64,000 bases of DNA from Caulobacter sp. NIBR1757. Lineage in GTDB: Bacteria > Pseudomonadota > Alphaproteobacteria > Caulobacterales > Caulobacteraceae. A model generated the notes under the pieces. The model did no database searches, had not been told where the DNA came from, and saw nothing but the letters and a program-made list of their open reading frames with translations. Below, piece by piece: positions 17,051 through 24,977 of this stretch. Position numbers and translations under genes: made by a program. Position 1 is the first letter of the stretch; each line of letters opens with the position of its first letter. The stretch spans positions 2,503,501 through 2,567,500 of the forward strand of contig NZ_CP115463.1 in assembly GCF_027912495.1 (NCBI RefSeq), given 5' to 3'.

Positions 17051-18178
17051 TTACGCAACTTCCTTGATCTTGGGCCGGCGGCGCGCCTGCGCCTCCAGCC
17101 AGACATCGCCGGCGCGAATCCAGTCGGCCTGCGTGCTCGGCCAGCCGCCGCTGATGCGGATGGAACAGGGGGCGAGGTCGGGACGGCCCATGGCTTCGAC
17201 CGTGCGGCTGGGCTTGACCTTGCCGGAGGAACAGGCGGCCCCGGCGCTGATCATCACCCCGGCGAGATCCATGACCATGACCTGGGTTTCCGACGACCAG
17301 CCTTCGCAGGCGATGCAGAGGGTCTGGGGTAAACGCCGGGCGTTTTCGCCAAGCACCACCGCGCCCGCCGATTTTACCCGGGTGGAAAGCGCGTCGCGCC
17401 AGACGGCCTGACGCGCCACGTCCTCAAGACCGGCAAGCGCCTCGCGGGCGGCCGCGCCGAAGGCGGCGATGCCGGGCAGGTTCTCGGTGCCGGCGCGGCG
17501 GCCGCGTTCCTGACCGCCGCCGTGCTGGCGACGGGCGAGCGTGGCGCGGGTTCCGGCGATGAGGGCGCCGACGCCCTGCGGCCCGCCGATCTTGTGCGCC
17601 GACAGGCTGAGGGTATCGGCCTGCAAGCTGCTGAAATCGATGGCGATCTTGCCGGCGGCCTGAACGGCATCGACGTGCAGCCAGCCGTCGGCGGCGCGCA
17701 CCGTCTCGCCGGCCTCGGCGACCGGCTGGATGACGCCTGTCTCGTTGTTGGCCAGCATCAGGCAGACCAGAGCCCTGCCCGGCCGGGCCAGGGCGTCTTC
17801 CAGCCAGGCGAGGTCGGCGACGCCGTCGGCGTCCACCGGCCAGATCTCGACCGGCAGGCCGGCGACATGCGCGGCTTCCCAGACGGCGTCATGCTCGGTC
17901 GCGCCCAGCAGGATGCGATCGACCTTCGCCGCCACGGCGCTTTCGATGGCCAGCGCGCTGGCCTCGGTGCCGCCGCTGGTGAAGGTGACCGAGCCCGGCA
18001 CGACGCCGACCAGGGCGGCGACCGCCTCACGGGCCTTTTCCAGATCGGCGCGGGCGGCGCGACCGGCCGCATGCACCGAGGAGGGATTGCCCACCCGGTC
18101 GAGGACGGCGTTGAGGGCCGCTTTCGCCTCTGGCCGCACGGGGGCGGTGGCGTTGAAATCGAGATAGACGGCGCTCAT
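17051..18178 (-). CDS. Cysteine desulfurase, IscS/NifS type (type I)
   Basis: A 375-residue class V aminotransferase-fold enzyme: YLDFNATAPVRPEA at the start, PLP Lys196 in SAHKIGGPQG, and Cys316 in SAGAACSSGKVK within the flexible-loop region of type I desulfurases. It is thus a second, different desulfurase in the same operon as SufS (type II). Type I enzymes can pass sulfur directly to many acceptors, so it may supply SufBCD without SufE or serve tRNA thiolation. It overlaps the Rrf2 regulator gene by 4 bases. Confidence 0.9.
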   Translation of the reverse strand: MSAVYLDFNATAPVRPEAKAALNAVLDRVGNPSSVHAAGRAARADLEKAREAVAALVGVVPGSVTFTSGGTEASALAIESAVAAKVDRILLGATEHDAVWEAAHVAGLPVEIWPVDADGVADLAWLEDALARPGRALVCLMLANNETGVIQPVAEAGETVRAADGWLHVDAVQAAGKIAIDFSSLQADTLSLSAHKIGGPQGVGALIAGTRATLARRQHGGGQERGRRAGTENLPGIAAFGAAAREALAGLEDVARQAVWRDALSTRVKSAGAVVLGENARRLPQTLCIACEGWSSETQVMVMDLAGVMISAGAACSSGKVKPSRTVEAMGRPDLAPCSIRISGGWPSTQADWIRAGDVWLEAQARRRPKIKEVA

Positions 18179-18621
18179 GCGGCGACCTTGGACTCAGGCG
18201 TCAGACGCCCTTCCAGCACATCCGCCAGCGAGACCGAGGCCAGATAGCTGTGCAGTTGGCGGCCCATCTCCTCCCAGAGGTCATGGGTCGAGCAGCGTTC
18301 GCCCGCCTTCATGCAACCCTTGCCGGTGGCGTGGCCGCAACGGGTGGCGCGCAGGGGCTCGTCGACGGCCAGCACGATCTCGGCAATGTGGGTTTCCGCC
18401 GCCGTCCGGGTCAGGCGATAGCCGCCGCCCGGGCCGCGAAGGCTCTTGACCAGACCCCGCCGGCGCAGCCGCGCGAACAGCTGTTCCAGGTAGCTCAGCG
18501 AGATTTCCTGCCGCGCCGCGATCTCGGCCAGGGACACCGCGCGCGAACCTTCCGCGTCCTGACGACCCGCCAGATCGGTCATGGCCATAACGGCGTATCG
18601 GCCTTTTGTGGACAGACGCAT
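18175..18621 (-). CDS. iscR: Rrf2 family transcriptional regulator (IscR-like) of the suf operon
   Basis: A 148-residue Rrf2 protein: MRLSTKGRYAVMAMTDLAGR, winged-helix ISLSYLEQLFARLRRRGLVK, and the wing RGPGGGYRL. Three cysteines (95, 103, 110) in RCGHATGKGC and AGERCSTHDLW can ligate an Fe-S cluster; the spacing (7 and 6 residues) is slightly longer than in E. coli IscR. It is the first gene of the operon and presumably senses Fe-S status and represses suf. The ATG at 18621 begins the conserved domain; upstream codons look non-coding. Confidence 0.92.
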   Translation of the reverse strand: MRLSTKGRYAVMAMTDLAGRQDAEGSRAVSLAEIAARQEISLSYLEQLFARLRRRGLVKSLRGPGGGYRLTRTAAETHIAEIVLAVDEPLRATRCGHATGKGCMKAGERCSTHDLWEEMGRQLHSYLASVSLADVLEGRLTPESKVAA

Positions 18622-18700
18622 GGCGGATTCCTTGGCATCCGGCGTTGGGCCTGTGCTAAAGCCCGCGCCGCGCGTCGGCCGGGCCGCCGCGAATGCGCTT

Positions 18701-18729
18701 GATCTAGGAAGACCAAGCGCAGCGGTCAA
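18701..18729 (-). promoter_or_regulatory. Probable suf operon promoter with Rrf2-type site
   Basis: On the minus strand TTGACC (18729-18724) and TAGATC (18706-18701) are 17 bases apart, 80 bases before the regulator start. The -35 lies within ATACTTGACC, and GACC...GGTC arms flank the spacer; this resembles Rrf2/IscR-type operators of the ATAnYTGACY kind. The overlap of site and -35 fits repression. Inferred. Confidence 0.55.
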
Positions 18730-18764
18730 GTATTCTGCACCGCACAACGAGGAGAAGGTTGCAC

Positions 18765-19415
18765 ATGCCCGAAGTGGTTCTGACCGGCGCGGCAGGCCGG
18801 ATCGAAGGCCGGTACTCGCCGGGCAAGCGTGAAAACGCCCCGATCGCCCTGATCCTGCACCCCCATCCGCGCGCCGGCGGGCACATGAACCACCCGGTGG
18901 CGGTTCAGATGTACCACCTGTTCATGAAGCGCGGCTTCTCCACCCTGCGCTTCAACTTCCGCGGCGTCGGCCGCTCGCAAGGCGAGTTCGACGGCGGCAT
19001 CGGCGAGCTGGCCGACGCGGCCACCGCGCTGGACTGGCTGCAGTCCACCAACCCGACCGCCAGCCAGTGCTGGGTCGCCGGCTACAGCTTCGGCGCCTGG
19101 GTCAGCATGCAGCTGCTCATGCGCCGCCCCGAGACCGATGGCTTCATCAGCGTCTCGCCGCCGGCCAACATGTACGACTTCAGCTTCCTGGCCCCCTGCC
19201 CCGCCTCCGGCCTGTTCCTGCACGGCAGCAACGACACGGTAACGCCGCCGGTGGAAGTGGAGCGCGTGGTCACCAAGCTGCGCAGCCAGAAGGGCATCGT
19301 CATCGATTACGACCTGATCGAGGGCGCTACCCACTTCTGGGCAGAAAACCTGCCGGACGTGGAAAAGCACGTCGGCCAATACCTCGACAAACGACTGGAA
19401 GCCGAGCCCGCGTAA
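18765..19415 (+). CDS. Alpha/beta hydrolase
   Basis: A 216-residue protein with the compact alpha/beta hydrolase fold often annotated as dienelactone-hydrolase-like. The nucleophile is Ser108 in GYSFGAW, with Asp157 in [10 protein letters not shown] and His190 in GATHFW as the other triad members. [18 protein letters not shown] is the usual N-terminal block of this small family. Substrate unknown. GGAGAAGG precedes the ATG at 18765. It is divergent from the suf operon, and its stop overlaps the pyrophosphatase start (TAATG), so the two genes are probably co-translated. Confidence 0.85.
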   Translation: MPEVVLTGAAGRIEGRYSPGKRENAPIALILHPHPRAGGHMNHPVAVQMYHLFMKRGFSTLRFNFRGVGRSQGEFDGGIGELADAATALDWLQSTNPTASQCWVAGYSFGAWVSMQLLMRRPETDGFISVSPPANMYDFSFLAPCPASGLFLHGSNDTVTPPVEVERVVTKLRSQKGIVIDYDLIEGATHFWAENLPDVEKHVGQYLDKRLEAEPA

Positions 19416-19951
19416 TGAACCTGAGTGCCCTCGCCATCGGGAAGAACCCTCCCGAGGACGTCAACGTCGTGATCGAAGTGCCGCTGGGCGGCGAGCCCAT
19501 CAAGTATGAACTGGACAAGGAGTCGGGGGCGCTGGTCGTCGACCGCTTCCTCTACACCTCGATGCGTTATCCGGGGAACTACGGCTTCATCCCCCACACC
19601 CTGTCGGGCGACGGCGATCCCTGCGACGTCATCTGCCTGAATACGCGCGCCATCGCCCCCGGCGCGGTGATGAGCTGCCGCGTGGTCGGCGTCCTGCTGA
19701 TGGAAGACAACGCCGGCATGGACGAGAAGCTGGTGGCCGTGCCGTCGCATCACCTGACGGCGCGCTACGACCACGTGAAGGACTATACCGACCTGCCGCA
19801 GATCACTCTGGATCAGGTCGAGCACTTCTTCGCCCACTACAAGGATCTGGAGCCCGGCAAGTGGGTGAAGATCAAGGGTTGGGGCGACGCTCAGCTGGCG
19901 CGCAAGATGGTGCTGGAAGGCATCGAGCGGGCGAAGGCGGCCAAGGCCTAG
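19415..19951 (+). CDS. ppa: Inorganic pyrophosphatase (family I)
   Basis: A 178-residue soluble pyrophosphatase: [40 protein letters not shown] with the metal-binding aspartates (66-71), and the C-terminal [16 protein letters not shown]. It hydrolyses PPi made by biosynthetic reactions, a housekeeping function. The start at 19415 overlaps the previous stop. The 3' end overlaps the convergent CPBP protease gene by 4 bases. Confidence 0.96.
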   Translation: MNLSALAIGKNPPEDVNVVIEVPLGGEPIKYELDKESGALVVDRFLYTSMRYPGNYGFIPHTLSGDGDPCDVICLNTRAIAPGAVMSCRVVGVLLMEDNAGMDEKLVAVPSHHLTARYDHVKDYTDLPQITLDQVEHFFAHYKDLEPGKWVKIKGWGDAQLARKMVLEGIERAKAAKA

Positions 19952-20733
19952 GACGGCGTTCGATCGCCCAGGGTGCGTGGCCCTGTCGCCAGGACGAGGC
20001 CGGCCGCGATCACCGCGAGGATGATGAAGGTCAGCTTCGGGTCATAGTGTGAGCCGTAGTTGGGGAACAGGAACTGGGTCACGTTGCCCGCGGCATGGAA
20101 CACAATGGCCAGGCCGAGGCTTCGACCGCCGACGCCGTACAGCCAGACGGTGATGACCCGCAGCGGCAGCATCATCAGGCACTGCCAGACGATCCACTCC
20201 GCCTCGCGGCCCGCCTGCACCAGCGGCACGATGTGCCAGACGGACCAGACGGCGCCGATGGCCAGGCTGGCGGCGAGCGCGGACATTCGGGACGCCAGGG
20301 CCGGATACAGGTAGCCCTGCCAGCCGAGTTCCTCGCCGACGGCGCCGACCAGGAACATCGGCACGAAGACCAGGACCGCCCCCGCCGCGATCCTCGGCTC
20401 GGGCAGGGGCGCGCCTGAGGCGGTGAGCCACAGCCATTCGATCAGCAGCGCGAGCGGCATGAGGGTTACAGTCGCCAGCAGCCATAGCGGCCGGCGCCAG
20501 ACCGGCGGTTCAACGAGTCGGCCCAGCAAGGCGCGAACCCCGGCTCTGCCGCGGTCCCGCCAGACCAGCAGCAGCGCCGCCGCGGCCGGCGCGAAGGTCA
20601 TCAGGGCGCCGATCGGAAGCTGGATGGGCAGCAGGGGCGCCGGCCCGGAGAGAACGGCGCCGAGCAGCCAGAACGGCGCCGACAGGATCAGGACCAGCGC
20701 GCAGAAGCGCCACGGTCGCTTCGGCTCGGACAT
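19948..20733 (-). CDS. CPBP family intramembrane glutamic endopeptidase
   Basis: A 261-residue membrane protein with about seven to eight hydrophobic helices. The signature of the CPBP/ABI family is complete: [10 protein letters not shown] (paired glutamates), SVWHIVP (His) and FHAAGNVTQ (His/Asn). Known members are Rce1-like proteases, in bacteria often linked to bacteriocin immunity, but most have no known substrate. ATG 20733 ([10 protein letters not shown]) is taken because the longer frame lacks a sensible N-terminus. It is monocistronic. Confidence 0.87.
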   Translation of the reverse strand: MSEPKRPWRFCALVLILSAPFWLLGAVLSGPAPLLPIQLPIGALMTFAPAAAALLLVWRDRGRAGVRALLGRLVEPPVWRRPLWLLATVTLMPLALLIEWLWLTASGAPLPEPRIAAGAVLVFVPMFLVGAVGEELGWQGYLYPALASRMSALAASLAIGAVWSVWHIVPLVQAGREAEWIVWQCLMMLPLRVITVWLYGVGGRSLGLAIVFHAAGNVTQFLFPNYGSHYDPKLTFIILAVIAAGLVLATGPRTLGDRTPS

Positions 20734-20820
20734 CCCGCCCCCCGTGATCAAGTGCGCCGCCGCCATCCAAGCACGGCGCAAGCCGACGGGCCACCGCCTT
20801 CCTCAGCTCAATGCCCCCGG

Positions 20821-22023
20821 TCAGTAGAGCAGGTACGGACGGCGGGTCTCTTCCCACGCTGTTTCGTCCGGCGTCGTCAGGGCATCGAGGTCACCTGGCT
20901 CCGCAGCCGGGTCATCGACCCACTCGCGCAGGCCCGGGCCGCCGTTGATCACATCGATAGCCAAGCGGTCGAGGACGTACTCGTAGGGGAAGTCGCGCCA
21001 GAGGTCGTAGACCGGGTAGAGGTTGCGGATGGCTTTGAAGCCCAGCGCCTGCAACCGCCAGGGCTTGAAGGCGGCGTGGTCGTACTCCGGGCCTTCGGTA
21101 TGGATCTGGACGCCGCTGCAGAGCGTCTTCACATGCTTGTGGAAGGTCGGCTCGAAGGCGACGTCGCGCAGGGTGCAGCCCTGCAGCCACTGCGGCGCGA
21201 GCTGGCGCATCTCCGCAATCACCGCCCGGCCGTCGATGTCCGGCGCCCCGAACAGTTCCAGCGGCCGGGTGGTGCCCCGCCCCTCTGAAAGGGTCGTGCC
21301 CTCCAGCATCACCGTGCCGGCGTAGGCGCGGGCCATCCAGAGGTTGGGGGCGTTGGGGCTGGGGTTGATCCAGGTGCGCTCCCCCAGCGGCCAGCCGTGG
21401 CCGGGAGCGGCGTCCGGTTCATAGCCCTCCATGGCGATGACCCGGTAGTCCAGGTCGAGCTTGTAGTGGTCGATGAACCAGTGACCGAGTTCGCCGAGCG
21501 TCAGGCCATGGCGCATCGGCAGCGGGCCGGCGCCGACGAAGCTTTCCCAGCCGGGCAGCAGGGTCAGGCCCTCGATGGGCCGACCGGCGGGGTTGGGGCG
21601 GTCCAGCACCCAGACCGACTTGCCGTGCTGGGCGGCGGCTTCCATCACGTAGAGCAGCGTGGTGATGAAGGTGTAGATGCGGCAGCCGAGGTCCTGCATG
21701 TCGATCAGGATGACGTCGAACGTCCCCATCGACTGGCCGGTCGGGCGACGCACCTCGCCATAGAGGCTGAACACGGGAATGCCGTGGACCGGATCGGTGA
21801 AGTCCGGCGACTCCATCATGTTGTCCTGCTTGTCGCCCCGCATGCCGTGCTGCGGCCCGAAGGCGGCGGTCAGCTGGATCTCGGGACAGGCGGCCAGGGC
21901 GTCCAGGCTGTGGGTCAGGTCGGCGGTCACCGAGGCCGGATGGGCCAGCAGCGCCACCCGGCGGCCCGACAGCTCGCGGCGCAGGTCCGGATCGGCGAGG
22001 AGGCGGTCGAGGCCGAACTTCAT
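20821..22023 (-). CDS. DUF1343 family protein, NamZ-like exo-muramidase
   Basis: A 400-residue protein of the DUF1343 family, of which NamZ is the characterised member (exo-beta-N-acetylmuramidase in peptidoglycan recycling). Blocks seen: RVALLAHPASVTADLTHSLD, AAFGPQHGMRGDKQDNM, FDVILIDMQDLGCRIYTFI, LDRPNPAGR and LEGTTLSEGRGTTRP. No signal peptide is visible, so it would act in the cytosol, where recycled muropeptide sugars accumulate, or be exported by an unseen route. It overlaps the DOMON-like gene by 4 bases (ATGA). Confidence 0.85.
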   Translation of the reverse strand: MKFGLDRLLADPDLRRELSGRRVALLAHPASVTADLTHSLDALAACPEIQLTAAFGPQHGMRGDKQDNMMESPDFTDPVHGIPVFSLYGEVRRPTGQSMGTFDVILIDMQDLGCRIYTFITTLLYVMEAAAQHGKSVWVLDRPNPAGRPIEGLTLLPGWESFVGAGPLPMRHGLTLGELGHWFIDHYKLDLDYRVIAMEGYEPDAAPGHGWPLGERTWINPSPNAPNLWMARAYAGTVMLEGTTLSEGRGTTRPLELFGAPDIDGRAVIAEMRQLAPQWLQGCTLRDVAFEPTFHKHVKTLCSGVQIHTEGPEYDHAAFKPWRLQALGFKAIRNLYPVYDLWRDFPYEYVLDRLAIDVINGGPGLREWVDDPAAEPGDLDALTTPDETAWEETRRPYLLY

Positions 22024-22559
22024 GGGGACTCCGGAGGCAGGATGGCGGCGAAGGCGTCGGGGTGGTGGAAGTCGGGCGGGCCCGGCGCATGGGCCAGGGC
22101 CCAGTAGGACTTCGATCCGTCTTTCAGTTCAATGACCGCCGACAGGCCAAGGCGCCAGGCGACTGCCGGAGACAGATCGCCAACGGCGATCTCAGCGGAA
22201 AGGTCGAAAGCCGCCTCGCCGCGATGACAGGAAATGCCGAACGCAGCGTCCCCGGTCGGCGTCATGCCGGCCCGATAGCCTGTAAAGCTGTACATCGCCC
22301 ATTCGAGCCCGGGAGACATGTTCATCTCGAGATAGCCGGGCACGCCCACCGGCCCGACGAAAGCCTCGAAACAGGTGTGCTGCCAGAGGCCGTCTACACG
22401 GCGCGCTTCGCTCAGTTCCGGCCAGAGGATGGCGTCGATATCGCCCTCCAGGCGGTAGACGGCCTTAAGCCAACCATCGCGCTCGCGCGCCACCTCGACG
22501 GCGATCGCGCGCACCGCCTCGCACGGCGTATCGGGGTGTGGCTTCAGGGTCAGCCTCAT
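22020..22559 (-). CDS. DOMON-like domain protein
   Basis: A 179-residue protein beginning MRLTLKPHPDTPCEAVRAIA. The blocks RVDGLWQHTCFEAFVGPVGV, YLEMNMSPGLEWAMYSFTGY and SYWALAHAPGPPDFHHPDAF are the conserved pattern of a bacterial DOMON-like family, a beta-sandwich of the kind that binds sugar or heme ligands. It precedes and overlaps the NamZ-like gene, suggesting a common role with cell-wall sugars (inference). The ATG at 22559 is chosen; upstream codons run into the tyrS region. Confidence 0.8.
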   Translation of the reverse strand: MRLTLKPHPDTPCEAVRAIAVEVARERDGWLKAVYRLEGDIDAILWPELSEARRVDGLWQHTCFEAFVGPVGVPGYLEMNMSPGLEWAMYSFTGYRAGMTPTGDAAFGISCHRGEAAFDLSAEIAVGDLSPAVAWRLGLSAVIELKDGSKSYWALAHAPGPPDFHHPDAFAAILPPESP

Positions 22560-22580
22560 CCGCCCTTCGATAGCGACCCG

Positions 22581-22609
22581 TTGACGCCGGTCAATGGCCG
22601 ACGGTATCA
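22581..22609 (+). promoter_or_regulatory. Possible tyrS leader promoter
   Basis: TTGACG at 22581-22586 and GTATCA at 22604-22609 are 17 bases apart. Transcription would begin near 22616, essentially on the ATG of the small leader reading frame at 22617, giving a leaderless start. Inferred from spacing only. Confidence 0.5.
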
Positions 22610-22616
22610 GCAGCCC

Positions 22617-22667
22617 ATGATCGCCAAGGCAGCCCTCGCCGCCCTCTATTACGCCCGCTCGTTCTGA
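22617..22667 (+). CDS. Putative Tyr-Tyr leader peptide upstream of tyrS
   Basis: ATG to TGA encodes [16 protein letters not shown], with TAT TAC in tandem six bases from the end. The stop codon lies in a hairpin: CCGCTCGT (22655-22662) with ACGAGCGG (22667-22674). The right arm can instead pair with the left arm of a second hairpin, CATGCCGCC/GGCGGCATG. This is the classic layout of an amino-acid-responsive leader peptide, like the Trp leaders of rhizobia, placed in front of tyrosyl-tRNA synthetase. There is no ribosome-binding site, consistent with leaderless translation. It is a prediction without homologues in hand. Confidence 0.5.
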   Translation: MIAKAALAALYYARSF

Positions 22668-22710
22668 CGAGCGGCGTTGCGATCGCATGCCGCCCAACCC
22701 CGGCGGCATG
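22655..22710 (+). promoter_or_regulatory. Candidate transcription attenuator in the tyrS leader
   Basis: Hairpin 1:2 is 22655-22662/22667-22674 (8 bp, perfect). Hairpin 3:4 is 22686-22694/22702-22710 (9 bp, perfect, 7-base loop). Segment 2 (GCGGC, 22671-22675) can pair with segment 3 (GCCGC, 22689-22693), so 2:3 and 3:4 exclude each other. The weak point is that no T-run follows 3:4. Confidence 0.5.
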
Positions 22711-22764
22711 TCCCTATCCCAAGACCTGACAGCGTCGCCGGCCCCTTCCAAACAGGAGCAATCG

Positions 22765-24072
22765 ATGTCTATCGCCTTGCACGACCGCCCGCCCATGATA
22801 CAGGCGGCCATCATGACCGAGACGCCTGAGTTCAAGTCCGCCTTCCTGCAGACCATGCGGGACCGCGGCTTCATCCACCAGATCACCCACCCCGCCGAGC
22901 TCGACGAGGCTGCATCGGGCGGGATCGTCACCGGCTACATCGGCTTCGACGCCACCGCCCCGTCCCTGCACGTCGGCAGCCTGATCCAGATCATGCTGCT
23001 GCGCCGGCTGCAGCAGGCCGGCCACAAGCCCATCGTGCTGATGGGCGGCGGGACCACCAAGGTCGGCGACCCGACCGGCAAGGACGAGTCGCGCAAGCTG
23101 CTCAGCGAAGCCGACATCCAGGCCAACATCGACAGCATCAAGACGGTGTTCGCCAAATTCCTGACCTTCGGCGACGGGCCCACCGACGCGGTCATCGTCA
23201 ACAATGACGAGTGGCTGTCGAAGCTCGGCTACATCGACTTCCTGCGCGAGTTCGGCGTCCACTTCACGGTCAACCGCATGCTGGCGTTCGACTCGGTGAA
23301 GCTGCGGCTCGAGCGCGAGCAGCCGATGACCTTCCTCGAGTTCAACTACATGCTGATGCAGGCGACCGACTTCCTGGAGCTGAACCGCCGGTTCGGCTGC
23401 ACCCTGCAGATGGGCGGCTCGGACCAGTGGGGCAACATCCTCAACGGCGTCGAGCTGATCCGCCGCGTCGATCACAAGCCGGCCTTCGGCCTGACCACCC
23501 CCCTGCTCTCCACCGCCAGCGGCGCGAAGATGGGCAAGACGGCGGCCGGGGCCGTCTGGCTCAACGCCGACATGCGGTCGCCGTACGACTACTGGCAGTT
23601 CTGGCGCAACACCGAGGACGCCGACGTCGGCAAGTTCCTGCGGCTGTTCACCGACCTGCCGCTGGCCGAGATCGAACGGCTGGAAGGCCTGCCCGGGGCC
23701 GGCATCAACGACGCCAAGAAGGTGCTGGCCGACGAGGCGACGCGGATGCTGCACGGCGAGGAGGCCGCCGCGGCCGCCCGCGACGCCGCCACCAAGGCCT
23801 TCGAACAGGGCGCCCTCAGCGACGACCTGCCGTCCATCGAGATCCCCGCCGCTTCCTTGGCGGAGGGCATCATGCTGGCCGCCCTTGCCGTCGACGCCGG
23901 CCTCTCTACCTCCCGGGGTGAGGCGCGCCGTCTGGCCCAGGGCGGCGGCCTGCGGGTCAACGACGTGCAGGAGATGGACGGTATGAAGCTGATCACGACG
24001 GCCGACCTGGTCGACGGGGTCATCAAGCTGTCCCAGGGCAAGAAGAAGATCGTCCTGGTCCGGCCGGTTTAG
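22765..24072 (+). CDS. tyrS: Tyrosyl-tRNA synthetase
   Basis: A 435-residue class I synthetase charging tRNA-Tyr. The HIGH-type motif is HVGS (69-72 in APSLHVGSL). [20 protein letters not shown] and GGSDQWGNI bind tyrosine, and KMGKT is the KMSKS-type motif. A C-terminal S4 domain ([20 protein letters not shown]) binds tRNA. Start: ATG 22765 follows AGGAG; an internal ATG at 22813 would also give a complete enzyme. A possible attenuator upstream suggests control by Tyr-tRNA level. Confidence 0.96.
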   Translation: MSIALHDRPPMIQAAIMTETPEFKSAFLQTMRDRGFIHQITHPAELDEAASGGIVTGYIGFDATAPSLHVGSLIQIMLLRRLQQAGHKPIVLMGGGTTKVGDPTGKDESRKLLSEADIQANIDSIKTVFAKFLTFGDGPTDAVIVNNDEWLSKLGYIDFLREFGVHFTVNRMLAFDSVKLRLEREQPMTFLEFNYMLMQATDFLELNRRFGCTLQMGGSDQWGNILNGVELIRRVDHKPAFGLTTPLLSTASGAKMGKTAAGAVWLNADMRSPYDYWQFWRNTEDADVGKFLRLFTDLPLAEIERLEGLPGAGINDAKKVLADEATRMLHGEEAAAAARDAATKAFEQGALSDDLPSIEIPAASLAEGIMLAALAVDAGLSTSRGEARRLAQGGGLRVNDVQEMDGMKLITTADLVDGVIKLSQGKKKIVLVRPV

Positions 24073-24082
24073 AAACACCCCT

Positions 24083-24230
24083 CCCTGTCATCCCGGACGG
24101 CCCCGGCGAAAGCCGGGGACGATCCGGGACCCAGGGGCGGTGGGCAATGGCGGTTGATGCAGCGTACTCACGCACCCCCTGGGTCCCGGCTCTCCGCGCT
24201 ACGCGCTCCGGCTGGGACGACGGATTTGGA
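24083..24230. repeat. Palindromic intergenic repeat (GTCATCCCGG type)
   Basis: The element starts GTCATCCCGGACGG, contains CCCCGGCGAAAGCCGGGG and GATCCGGGACCCAGGGG, and its far half returns as CCCCTGGGTCCCGGCTC and GGCTGGGACGACGG. Such interspersed palindromes are widespread between genes in alphaproteobacteria. It separates tyrS from bcp. Confidence 0.8.
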
Positions 24231-24239
24231 GATTGGAAG

Positions 24240-24707
24240 ATGACGATTGATCTCAAACCCGGCGACAAGGCCCCCGACTTCGACCTGCCTACTGACACCG
24301 GCCGGGTCAGCCTCTCGGCCCTGACAGGCAGGACAGTGGTCCTCTACTTCTACCCCAAGGACGACACCCCCGGCTGCACGACCGAGGGCAAGGACTTCAG
24401 CGCCCTGGCTGAGGACTTCGCCAAGGCCGGCGCGACCGTCATCGGCGTCTCCAAGGACACCGCCGCCAAGCACGGGAAGTTCCGCGCCAAGCATGACCTC
24501 AAGGTCGAACTCGGATCGGACGCCGAGAGCGACGTCATCGAGCGCTACGGCGCCTGGGTCGAGAAGAAGCTCTATGGCCGCGAGTACATGGGCATCGACC
24601 GTTCGACCTGGCTGATCGACGGCGAAGGGATCATCCGCCGGGTCTGGCGCAAGGTGAAGGTCGGGGGTCATGCGGCCGAGGTGCTGAAGGCCGTCCAGGA
24701 CCTTTGA
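24240..24707 (+). CDS. bcp: Thioredoxin-dependent peroxiredoxin (Bcp/PrxQ family)
   Basis: A 155-residue AhpC/TSA-fold enzyme reducing peroxides. The peroxidatic cysteine is in YPKDDTPGCTTEGKDF. In PrxQ enzymes with an adjacent resolving Cys this segment reads TPGCTxEAC; here the second Cys is replaced and no other Cys is present, so it would act as a 1-Cys enzyme. The ATG at 24240 begins the domain; the longer frame runs through the intergenic repeat. Monocistronic. Confidence 0.92.
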   Translation: MTIDLKPGDKAPDFDLPTDTGRVSLSALTGRTVVLYFYPKDDTPGCTTEGKDFSALAEDFAKAGATVIGVSKDTAAKHGKFRAKHDLKVELGSDAESDVIERYGAWVEKKLYGREYMGIDRSTWLIDGEGIIRRVWRKVKVGGHAAEVLKAVQDL

Positions 24708-24977
24708 CGCCGGGCCATGCGACGTTCTGACGCCCCGAAACGGGTAGGGAAATGACCCCCAAGTAACTGTGGCGAATTCGTCGCGGGCGTTAACCAATAC
24801 AGGCAGGAACTCGCTGAAAAGGCCCAAGATACTGGCGCACCCTCGTTACCTTGGTTAACGCTTGGGCGAGAATGGCTTTCCACGCGCCGGCATCACCCGC
24901 GAGACGCGAAGGCCCTTGCGTCATTTCCTGACATAACGGCATATCGCGCTCGGACGTAAATCCGGGTGTCGGGGGCT
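24708..24977 (+). promoter_or_regulatory. Upstream region of the M23 peptidase-bactofilin pair with GTTAAC inverted repeat
   Basis: About 270 bases without a gene. GCGTTAACCAA (24787-24797) and its exact complement TTGGTTAACGC (24851-24861) form an 11-bp inverted repeat 53 bases apart. TTAACCA-type half-sites are what the cell-cycle regulator CtrA binds in Caulobacter (known); CtrA control here is inference. No RNA gene is recognised. Confidence 0.45.

Noticed and set aside
24147..24239. Longer N-terminus for Bcp
   Set aside because: The extra codons come from the intergenic repeat; the domain begins at 24240.
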